The notes below the pieces were generated by a model. That model was not told the origin of the DNA. It saw only the letters and a list, made by a program, of their open reading frames with translations, and made no database searches. 64,000 nucleotides of DNA, taken from positions 32,142,628 to 32,206,627 of the forward strand of contig NC_065576.1 in the NCBI RefSeq assembly GCF_937616625.2, in the 5' to 3' direction. Positions 47,201-57,904 of this stretch are shown piece after piece (the first letter of the stretch is position 1; each line of letters opens with the position of its first letter). This DNA comes from Mercurialis annua (Eukaryota; Streptophyta; Magnoliopsida; Malpighiales; Euphorbiaceae). Made by a program: the position numbers and the translations under genes.

Positions 47201-49974
47201 AGTGTGTGTTATTGATTTGTTTTTTTAAGAAAAGGAAAAAAAGAAAAAAGGAAAAAGAAAAGTGTATATATATTATCTTCTTATGCATGAAAATCATGCA
47301 TTTCCTTTCCTTCTTTTCAACGTGATAAGGCCTATTCAATTTAGAAGAATAAGAAAAGCCCATTTACTTAAAATAAAAAGAAAGCCATGCTAATCATAAT
47401 TTTGAAACAGCACCAGATAACAAAACTTCATCTTCCTCCCTTTATAAATAGTTTACTGCTATACGTTTCTTTTCTTCATCTAAACCTAAAAAAATTCATT
47501 ATTTTAAACAACCTCAGCCTCCATCCTCATAAATAATCTGAAACCTCGTTTATCACCATTCCATCCATTAGTTTCCAATCCGGTAAGTATTCACGCATTG
47601 TTTCTTATATCTTATTTTCATTGCTTCGATATCGTCAAATACGGTTTTTGAATTCTTGTCTCATTGCTTAGCTTTAAATCCGATTGTCTTTGAAAGGTCC
47701 TTAGCGACTCGGCGATCTCTATAATCGTTACGTGTTGGAATCAAAAAAGGTACGTAAAAATCCCTCCGTTTGTCGCCGTTACGATTCGCCGTGCTCTTGA
47801 TGTTTTGTTCTGTTTCGGCTTACAAGTTTCTGCTGTTTTCTTGGTTTCGATTCGCCTGCCTTAGATCAAATTCTTGTAACCTATGTCAAGTAGAATAATC
47901 ATTCAATTAATAAGTGTAATTGTTCGTCATATTCCTACCATTTTGATTCTCCGTTTATCGAATGCTTGATTGCCGCCGTGGATGGTTTCTGTGTTAGGTT
48001 CTTGTTCTTGATCATGTTAGATTGTGATGTTGCCAAGTTTATGTTTATGTTTGTTAGAGGAATCAAGACTAGGTTATATATTGTTTTCAAATTCGTGAAA
48101 AGTTGAAGCAATGGTGATGGCGGTAATGGCTTCTGTTTAAATTAAAAGAGATGGTTAATTATCATGTGTAGTCGCCAATTTGTTTTATTGAAATCAATTG
48201 AATCCTTTAAGCTAGTTTTATCTATTGAATTTGGTTTCGTTTATAACTTGAACTCGTTTGATTTTAAATAGACAATTTGGATACGTTAAATATTTATAAT
48301 AGGGTAATTATATTCAATTAAAATTGAAATGTCAATTTGGCTAATTTACAATTTAGCCTCTAAAAGTTTCTAAAAACTTATTTTAGTTAAGTTATAACTT
48401 TTGAACTTCTAATTTATTTAAATTAAGGATGGGAAATTAATTTGATTTTAAATATTCTATTGACTAAAGTACCATTTAGTCCCTAGTTGGCTAATGTACA
48501 GTTTAGTCCTTAATTGGCTAAAGTACAGTTTAATCCTTAATTGGCTAAAGTACAGTTTAGTCCCTAAACTTTTATAAACTGAAAATAATTAAGTTTTGGT
48601 TGTAACTTGGGTTACTTGAATTATAAGATATTAAATTCTATTTTATTATAGATAAATTTTTATCAAGTATTTTAATTTATAAACTCGGGTTTATAAATTT
48701 AATAAAGTTTTGCTTTGTGTTAGACTGTGGTCGCCCAACAAGTGGGAAGAAGCTTGGTAGTTTTAAATAACTCGGCTGACTCACTGATATTGATTTTAAC
48801 TTGGGTTTATTTAAATTATTTTACGAATCATTCTAAATATATTTATATGATTTGTACTCTATAACTTGAGTTATTTTTTTAGAATGCATTTAATATATTA
48901 TTAAATGTGACTTTGTATTGTTGTGCTAGTCCTATGTGGTGTCTAGTACTCTTTAGAGTTAGGGTCTGTTTTAATTATGATTTTATTATTTTTAGGCCCG
49001 TCGACTGTTCGTACTTCAGAGGCGAACCAGAGTTAGGTGCTTGTCAGGATCACGTGGATTTAGCAAGCAGTGAGTTTATATCTCTATTTACCTCTTTATT
49101 AAGCAAATGTTATATTTTTTATATTTATATGTATAAACAGCTTTCGAACTGTTTTTCGACATTGTGGATTTGATTTGGAACGTGCTACTCGATGGGCATC
49201 ATCAGGACTGCGTGCGCACCGGTAATGATTTTGGTATTGAGGTAGGTTTGAGATACGTCTCACCTTAGTGAGAGCACCGGTGGAAGATACGTCTCCTGGG
49301 CTCACTATTTATTAAGTGATAGTCGGGGATCGGTTATTGAGATACGTCTCGCCGACACGACAATGGATTTAGAATCGTGGATTAGGGTTTCATTGATAAT
49401 CCATAATAAAAATGTTTTTATTAAACGTTTTAAAGGTTTTTAACTTAATAAATGTAAATGGTTATATAAACTCTACTCAGTAAATCTGACCCCGTTGTTT
49501 TCCCAAATTTTCCAGGTTTATGATTTGATCGTTTGGTCGATCTCCGTTTCTTCATTCTCGGAGGTTCTTTATTTTATTTCAGAATAAATGAGTCGAACTA
49601 TTTTTGAACTCTTAGACCGCAGTAGTAGGATTGGTATTTATGTCTTAGTCTTATACGTTTATATTTTAGACTATTGTTTGTTGGATTGGTCCAACTATTA
49701 CCTCATCGCTTTTGGCATGATTACAGTGTTTATGGCATTTATATTATGTTGCCATGTTGGAGTTTATTTGAGATTAAGCGTACTTTAAATATATGTTGTT
49801 TATATGTACTGCTAGACTAGGTTGGATTCTCGGTTGCCCCCGAGCATGTGGTTTTATGCAGGTACATTGTTGTGTATGGTATTTATCTGTTATCCGCAAG
49901 GCTTGCTACGGGTTTTGGTACGACCATACCCATACCCTAGCGCCGGTCACGATTCATGAAAATGGGTCGTGACA
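47201..49974 (+). repeat. LTR O nested in element E 5' LTR
   Basis: 2.77 kb that ends GCGCCGGTCACG..GGGTCGTGACA at 49974, after which the host LTR resumes at ATGAACTAAAATC, as at 57279 in the intact 3' copy. The left end lacks a TGTAATA head and a clean TSD, so U3 is probably truncated; the junction near 47201 is followed by a purine run (47226-47263). Inside are TATAAATA (47443-47450), GGTAAGT (47582-47588), a minisatellite (48467-48573), the CTAGTCCTATGTGGTGTCTAG block (48923-48951) and the hairpin (49188-49206). Confidence 0.8.
48467..48573 (+). repeat. Minisatellite, ~27-bp unit
   Basis: About four tandem copies of TACAGTTTAGTCCTTAATTGGCTAA-like units (unit about 27 bp) inside LTR O. Confidence 0.8.
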
Positions 49975-51702
49975 ATGAACTAAAATCAAATTAATAAAGT
50001 TGGATTAGTGGGCTCTGTGTTTATCAAATTGTTGGTTAATTGGCTTGATTATTGTGATCAATTGGCATGTCTTGACTAAAGGATTTGAATCAAAAGATAG
50101 ACATAGTTTATGCCAATTGCCATTTGATTAATTCTTGTAGTGTCTTAGTATGTTGATTACAAGATTACTTTCGAATGCTACTTTGGCTAAATGTTGTTCT
50201 AGCATCCATAACTTGACTTGTTATATTGTTAGATAAACGATATGGTTTGTGTTGTCTTTTTCAAGAAAGTTAATTTGTTGTGGATTTTATTTAAACACTT
50301 GTTATGTGTTGGTTAATTATTGGTTAAGCGATATTGAGTTCCTTATTTTTCAAACTTGGGTTTTGAATTATTATTTGATTCCGGATTTTAAACATTACTT
50401 TACAACATGGATATGTTTGGTCAGGTTAGACTTGGGTCGCCTGACATGTAAGTTAAGCATGGAAGTCTTGGTTGACTCGGGTAAGAACCATTTTGGAATT
50501 TAAATTTTTTTACCAAATGGTTTGGAAAGGTTTCCGAATTTTATTTAAAATGGAACTCAATAGGGCTTAACTTGTTGTATGGTTTTGGCTATGGTTTGAG
50601 TATGTGTATTTATTCTGCATTTGGGTAATGCATTAACATTGATTTTGGTGTTTTTCTAGTCCTATGTGGTGTCTCTCTAAAGTTAGGGGATGATATTAAT
50701 TATGATTTATGTTTTCTTAGACTCGTCGACCGTTCGTGCTTTTGAGGCGAACCAGGTTTAGTTGTTTGCCAGGTTATCACGTGGATTAGCAAGCTGTGAG
50801 TTTGTACTTACTATTTACCGCTTTATCAAGTAAATTGTTATTTTAATATATAAATATATACTGTATGTATATTTCGAACTGTTTTTCCATTATGGCTTTT
50901 AGTTGGAACATGCTACCTAATGGGCATCATTAGGACTGCGTACACACCGGTATTGATCTAGATAAGGTATGTGATATGTGGGGGTAACTCGGTGGTAGCC
51001 TAGCTCTCGGGACCCAGTAGAGTAACTCGGTGTAGCTCAGCTCTCGGGGCTCTGGTTATGAATTAAGAGTGGTCGGTGGTAACTCGGTGTAGCTCAGCTC
51101 TCGGGACCAGGCCTAATGGATTATGGTTATATTAGTATTGTGGATTAGGGTTCCAACTATTATACGTAATGTTCATATTAAATGTTTTAAAAGGGTTTTA
51201 AAGGTTTTTCACTTGATAAATGTAAATAGTGGTATGAACTTATCTCAGTATATCTGACCTCGTTGTTTTCCCAAATTTTTCAGGGTTATGATATGAGCGA
51301 GTCAGCTGCTCTCTGATTCTTTATTTCCTCGGAGGTTTTATTATATTTAATAAGGTTATTAAACTGATTTTATTCTTAGACCGCAGTAGTAAATAGAAGT
51401 CTTATGTCGAATACTTGCTATAACTTTATTCAATGAAGTATTGCTATTTTGGCATTCTTTTATTAACTTGAGTTAATATATACCTCTGCCATGTTTAAGA
51501 TTCAGAGTTGGCTGAGCACTTAATAATAAATGTTGTATATTATGAACTGCTAGAACTAGGCTGATGTCTCGGTTGCCCCCGAGCATTGGTTTTCTTGCAG
51601 GCTTATATATTTGTTGGTTATCCGCATGGCTAGCTACGGGTTTTGGTACAACCATACCCATACCCTAGCGCCGGTCGCGATTCATGAAAATGGGTCGTGA
51701 CA
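49975..51702 (+). repeat. 5' LTR of element E, last part
   Basis: Continues from 47200; parallels 57279-57550 plus 62996-63851. It has the hairpin at 50916-50934, GTAACTCGG..CTCGGGAC repeats at 50984-51105, the TTCTTAGACCGCAGTAGTA block at about 51375 and the end GCGCCGGTCGCG..GGGTCGTGACA. Confidence 0.9.
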
Positions 51703-51706
51703 AACT

Positions 51707-51718
51707 TGGTATCAGAGC
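51707..51718 (+). other. Primer-binding site of element E (tRNA-iMet)
   Basis: TGGTATCAGAGC, four bases after the LTR end. Confidence 0.9.
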
Positions 51719-54700
51719 TTTGGTTTCAAACCAAGGCCTTATGCATGTTATGTGTTTATTAGATTGACATAATATTTTGATGTCGTGTCATAGGAACTAC
51801 TGCGGATTAGGATTCATGTCTTGTCTTTTAAAACGTCATCTTTTATTTTCAAACTTTCAGCCTACATCCTATAGGTGATGTCTGTTAATATTCATTTGGT
51901 GTTGATTCTATGATTGACAATTAATTTCACTTGGATGTTGCTTGCTGTGTTTTATCATGTTGAGGTTATTTCACTTGGGTGATTATAATTGCTTTCGGTT
52001 TCTCGGGAAATCTTAGGCTGGTAAATTTTTCTAAACTCATACTTGGGTATGATGTTGTTTGATAAATTGTGGCGTTTATGCCTGATACGATTTAGAATAT
52101 ATGGTATGGTTACGATTAGTTTACATGATGCGTTGAACTGCTTTTGCCTTATTAATAAAGTACATTTATTGTTGATTTTAAATGTGATCGTATGTTGGGC
52201 GTTAGCCTTGTCTTTCTATTAAAAAGATTTTCGGTTAAACCTTAAAACGTGTTTTAATGGTCATGCACTGTTTGACCACATGTTGATTTAAAGATTTTCA
52301 TTGAGAATATTGTTTTATCCGATTTGTGTTTCGACACAAAATCATAAGAGAAGTTTGATTTTAAATTCTTAAAAAGTTTGATTTTGGTTGAGTTACCAGT
52401 AAAAAGAAATTCTCGTATTTTGAAATATTATGTTTGGTTTGGTGTTAACAAGCGATGATTTCAAAATGATGTTTTATGAGACGAACCATTGTTTTAAGAA
52501 TTTAACGTTGAAGTTATTTTATCATACTGTAGTATGTCAGCATTTTAAATTTTTTGAGATTTACGGAATAGATGTTTGAAATTAAAGATTTCTCACTTGA
52601 GTTTTAAATTACCGTTTAGCGGTTGGTTTAAGTTGAGCTCCCAGATTTCAAAGGATGGAAATTTTATTAATATATTTTTCTGGATTTACAAATATGTTAA
52701 ATACGTTTTATAAACGATTGTTTTGGGTTCGACTTGGGTCACCCAAATTTAGGAGTTGAGCTTGGTAGTTGTAATGACTCGGCTAGCTCAATGATTTTAT
52801 TGTTTGAGATATTAAGGTATCCGTTTTAAAGCAATTGATTAATAAGAAGAGACTTTTACAAATTGTGATTTTGTTTTAAACTTAGGGCTCAGCAAAATTT
52901 GGAAGTTTTCGTATTTGATTTTAATTTCAAAACGAATTTTGAAACGTACTACTAAATGATGATATAATTACATGGTAATGAGATTTCAAAAAACATGTGT
53001 TGTGGCATATCCTGATTTGTCTTTTAAGTATGTTTAGGATTAATTGTGTTCAATGACATGCTTGGGTGAATTACGATTCATAGAATTCGTAATCGTTGGT
53101 AATAAAAATTCGTTGTATAACTCGCTTGTCAGTTGGACTAAGTTGATCGTGTTTGTTGTCTCTTCGTGTGGAGTAGCACGTGAGGTGATTTACTCACGTG
53201 GTCAAGGTTGGTTTACCTTGATGTATGATTTGTAGATCGAAATCTTTGGGTTTCGATATCGAGGAAGACGAGGGAAATATTCCCTTGGATTGGCTTATGA
53301 TTTCTAGTTATCCTAGAACGGATATTGGAAACTCTGAACCGAGAAGATAGACCAGTGTATTAATACACTGGAATTTCCATCAAGTCTGAAGATGCGATGC
53401 AGAAGCTGGCGGTAAATTTTATAGGAACATATTTTATGTGCTATTTTCTTTGGATATGCTCAGTCAGGATTGAGATTAGTTAGATACTTTTTATAGTAGA
53501 GTTGTAATGAAGTTATTAGGAGGAGTTGTTGTATAGCATCGAATATTGGTAGGTTGCAATTACGGAGTTTGAGAAATTTTTTGAGGTTATCGAGTGCACA
53601 TCTCACAGAGTGTAACGTCTAGCAAATGTTTTATTGTGAAATGAAGTTAAAAGGTTGATTTGTTAAAATATTTGAAATATTTTTAACACGTAATTGTGCC
53701 CAGACATATCATGAACATGCATTTTAAAGGTCACGAACAGGATTGCATTAAGCATTGAGTATGTTCACTAAATAAAAGATAAATTAATAATTGATACATG
53801 CATAATAGTACATGCATCACGTGCATAGAAATGATTAGGGTTGGATGCAACTCTTTGGGGATGAGAGATGTCATCACTCTGTCTCATAATTATGTAAAAT
53901 AGATTTTGTCAATAAAGTGTTTTGAAAAAAGTATTTTGAAACAAACTCGCGAGTCCTTTTGGGGTAAATGTATTTTATAAAGTTGTGGAATTTCAAATGA
54001 TTTTGAAACTGTTGCCGAAAGGCAGCTAGACAAATACTCTGTGATGATGGTGTTAAATTTCGGACGATTACATTGTTAGGGATCGGTCGGTGTTTTCAGA
54101 ATCTTGTGCTTCATAGAAAGTAAGAGTCATTTGAGGTTGCGCTCGATATATAGTTGTGCTAAGTGGGGTATAGTGTAGTTTAGAATAGAAAGCTTTCGTG
54201 ATAATTAAAGATTTTTAGATTAAGGATGCTGGTTATGCTCCATGTGTGTGTATACACTATATTTTGTTTTGAACGAAACTTTACCTTTCCAGATTTGAAT
54301 TGTCCAAAGTATTTTGGTGTATTGATATAAAGGTATATTTACATTGCTGATTTTACCTTTCTGAGGAAAGGAAGAAATTTTGTCAAATTGATTGAAAAAG
54401 GATAATTAATTTTTCGCTTGAGCAATTTCTTCAAATTGTGTTTTTGTTTGAGAAGATTTAAAAGCGACTTAAATTTGGATGTTTGAAATATCAATGTGCA
54501 TTTTGAATACGGGAAATCTTGCCACAATTTGACTTTTACGAGAAAAGTATAAACTATTTAAAAAGTGTTTTAACAAGTTTGAATCAAAGAGAACATAAAT
54601 TTTATCAATTGAATTGTTTTATAGATTTGCAAATGTATTGGAAAGTAAGAGGAAATTTCGGATTTAAAATGTGAATATTTTGAAAATCTTCAAGGGTTTG

Positions 54701-55744
54701 CAAAACCGATGGTTTTTCAACGGTAAAGGTATTTCGATTTTGAATGAAAAAGGAGGTGTAAGGCTTAGAGTCTTTATAAAAAGGGTGGAAAATGTTGTAT
54801 ATAAAATATTTTATACCCACAGGGGTTGGTTTTGAGCATAGCTGACAATCCGGTCGTAGTAAACTGGTCGTATTGATCTTTCGTTGTATACGAGGTTATA
54901 GTCAATTGATTGAATAGTTTTGAGAATTTGAGTTTGATTTGGTCATATGAGATAGTTGATTCATAACCGGGAATCGCGGTTAATAGGTTTCGACAACCAT
55001 GATTGGTTGATCGATTTTATTAATTAATGGTATTATTGTAATGTTTGTATATCGTTTTGAGCATGGCTGAACACTTGTTGTAAGAGACAAAAAAAATTAA
55101 GTTGTCTGATGCAGTCAATGTTCAGTGTAGTCGTGGCGTTATGTTTCTGAGTGATTGGGAGAATCATTTTGATGGATATTGTTTATCACTGGTATAGAAA
55201 TTTTTCTTATCATAAGAGAGGTCCGCTTTTCTTTGAATTGCTATATGAGTCTTTGTGTTTTATGATTCACAAGTTAATTGTATTATCGAGTTGGTACTAA
55301 ATCGTTAGGATTAAATGATTTTTATAATGGTGATTTTGGAACCAAAATATTATCAGAAGTTTATTGGGTTTTGTTATCGATAATTCTGATGTAGAGATGC
55401 TATAAGTGGAAGTAAGTAAGTGTTTTAGAACAATAGATTTTATCAGCTATGCTTGCAGTGTTATTGTTTTGTCTGAGGCAAAAGATTTTGGAATTATAGA
55501 ATTATAGTGGAGCTTAGCGCTTAATCTTGTATTTGACATTGAGGATTTTATAATAGATGATTTTCGAGCTGGTTCTGGAAGCCACTTCGGTATAGAGTAA
55601 TTGTGACTCTCAGTTGAATAATTGTTGATTATTCACATTGTGTTGATCGAGTGATTGTTAGAGCACCAAGTTGATAGAATAGAAATTTGTGCATATGTGT
55701 GTTGTGACCATTTGAGTTTGTTGATTTATATGAGTGGTGGTTTT

Positions 55745-55870
55745 GAGTTATCATTCGAGGAGCAACCTGTTAAGTTTGTGGTTACGCAAGTGTGTAGGTT
55801 GATGAATAATAGAATTCCTATGATTACAGTTTTAGTTGATTTTTGGTTGAGGAATGTTCTTGAGAGACAG
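55745..55870 (+). pseudogene. Relic integrase chromodomain, element E
   Basis: Within an open frame (55655-55975, 106 codons) the segment ELSFEEQPVKF, VCRLMNNRIPMITVLVDFW resembles the DLSFEEQPV..ILDR..V..LRNKxIPxVKVLW segment at the C-terminus of plant chromovirus integrases. The expected conserved aromatic and EEATWE part after it is lost (LRNVLERQ instead). The frame is open but cut off from any integrase core, so it is a relic that happens to lack stops. Element A keeps the complementary half of the same domain. The relic lies just upstream of the GAGGACGGTTTTG..PPT region, where a chromodomain would end in a complete element. Confidence 0.65.
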
Positions 55871-56035
55871 AGTTTGTTATGCAAATTTGTTATTTTGCTT
55901 TCCTTAATTCCTTTGGGTATCATGATTATGTGTTCTTACGTTGGTCATGTATGTTTTGTATGGCTTGCTATGTAGTTTTATGTTATGTTTTATGTCGGTT
56001 GTTTTTGTGTTGAAATCGAGGACGGTTTTGTTTTT

Positions 56036-56048
56036 AAGTTGGGGAGAA
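56036..56048 (+). other. Polypurine tract of element E
   Basis: AAGTTGGGGAGAA directly before the TGTAATAACCCG of the 3' LTR. Confidence 0.8.
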
Positions 56049-57550
56049 TGTAATAACCCGTATTTTTATAACTTGTTTTTGTGGTTGATTGTCCGTTTCA
56101 AGTTTGGTTTGTGATGGACTTTGGTTGTGTTTTCACTTTGACATGTTCTCGTTGTGCTTTCGACTTGTTTTCAGATTGATTTATGTGCGAATTAGTATAT
56201 GTGGTACCTTGGTTGTGTCATGTTGAATGACCTATGTGTACCCCTTGAACCTTAAAGTATTTGATGTTAAATTGATTTATTTCCGGGTTGTTATCGAAAC
56301 AATGTTTGCATGTTTTCCAAATCTGCCATGTTGTAGTAAAACGTACATATCTCCCAATTGAACCGTCGGATCGGGCTGCCCTTTGGATATGTTGTACACA
56401 AGAGGATTATCTTTCATTCGACCGTTCAGATCGTCGTTTTGACCCGTATTCGGGTCAACCGGACCTACTGGGTTGATTAAGCCGTAGGTCCGGTCCACTT
56501 TGTTTTTTGGTTAGGGCAGTGGGTCCACCGTCCCTATGACCGGACCTACTGGGTAGAACCGGCCGTAGGTCCGGTTAGCTTCGTTTTTGCCTATTTAAAC
56601 TCTGTTTCTGCGACCTAATCAGCATCATTTTCATTTCTAAAACCCTAAACTCATTCTAAACACTTCCTTGGCAATTTCCCTTTGATTCTTGGTGTCCAAA
56701 ACTCTTGGTAAGTGATTTAAATCTTGTTTTTCAATCTAAATTCTTAGCTTAATCAATTGAGGCTTATGGTTTTCCATTCAAATCAATTTTGTAGCTTTGA
56801 ATCCAACCCATCTCTGAGATTCTTGTACTCCTTGTCTATTAAGGTATTTAATCCCTTTCCCTTTGGTATTAATCGATTTAAATCGCTTAGATTATTAGGT
56901 TGTAGTTATACCTTTGTGTTGTTGATTGTTGTAGCTTGGGTTTTGTATATGTTGTGGCTGATTCTGCATGCTTAGGGCTGATCTATAGTGTTTTGGCTAG
57001 CATCATTGTATTTGAAATTATTGTGGATTGAATCTTGGTTATTGTGACATAGATTCAAAGGATATATTGTGTGAATTGTATAAATTGTTTTAGTTGAATC
57101 ATTGGCTGCCCATATCGTTTTGAAATGGATCTATGTTGTTAGAGTTAATTAAATCATGTTTGATTGTTGTATATCCATAGGTTGAATTATTACAATGTTG
57201 TAGGGAATTGGAATACTACAAACTGTTTTGTCATTCTTGATTTTAGGGCTGTAAATAATGGAATTAGCATGTGTTGGATGAACTAAAATCAAATTAATAA
57301 AGTTGGATTAGTGGGCCCTGTGTTTATCAAATTGTTGGTTAATTGGCTTAATTATTGTGAACAATTGGCATGTCTTGACTAAAGGATTTGAATCTGAAGA
57401 TAGACATAGTTTATGCCAATTGCCATTTGTTTAATTCTTGTATTGTTTTAGTATGTTGATTACAAGATTACTTTCGAATGCTACTTTGGCTAAGTGTTGT
57501 TCTAGCATCCATAACTTGACTTGTTAAATTTCTAGATAAACGATATGGTT
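56049..57550 (+). repeat. 3' LTR of element E, first part
   Basis: Near-identical to 45974-47200 and then to 49975-50250. The palindromes at 56440-56575, TATTTAAA (56592-56599) and GGTAAGT (56707-56713) are conserved. It is interrupted by the copia element. TGGTT at 57546-57550 is the copia TSD. Confidence 0.9.
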
Positions 57551-57896
57551 TATAAGATTTTAGAGATTGAAGTAGAGATTGAAGTATTGAAAGCTTGAAG
57601 AAGAGGTTAAGAACAGAGAAAGATTAAGAAGAAGAGAAGAAGAATAATTCTCATTAAAACAAGTTAAAAAGTTTACATTGATATATATAGCAGTTATTGA
57701 CACATGTCAATTCTGTTTAATTGTTTCTAACGGCTATAAGAGCCAGCTAAGCAACTAACTGATTTGTACAGCTAACTAACCAATCTCCAGCTCAGCAACT
57801 AACCACAGCAACTAACAGCAACTAATTACATGATTGTTTTTAACTAACTTGTAAACTCAGCATGAATTAGATGAAGCTGACTTTGATCCTCTGTTA
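57551..57896 (-). repeat. 3' LTR of the copia element
   Basis: 346 bp, TATAAGATTTT...CCTCTGTTA on the plus strand. No difference from 62645-62990 was seen by eye. It includes the purine-rich GAAGAAGAG tract and an ATATATAT box near 57680. Confidence 0.95.
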
Positions 57897-57904
57897 CCCC
57901 CCCC
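57897..57904 (-). other. Polypurine tract of the copia element
   Basis: Eight G residues on the minus strand lie between the polyprotein stop codon (57905-57907) and the 3' LTR, so no untranslated spacer exists. Confidence 0.85.

Larger units (their letters stand above)
51703..56048 (+). mobile_element. Non-coding interior of element E (LARD-like)
   Basis: 4.35 kb, homologous in order to the interior of element A (8246-12387). No gag, protease, RT or integrase core is found. Conserved blocks include a perfect 20-bp palindrome at 53352-53371, the GAGTGCACATCTCAC..TCTAGCAAA stretch (about 53590) and the TGTGCCCAGACAT region (about 53695). The only coding trace is the chromodomain relic at 55745-55870. 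Confidence 0.78.

Noticed and set aside
56036..56048. GGGGAG as a ribosome-binding or promoter signal
   Set aside because: Its position directly before the LTR identifies it as a polypurine tract.
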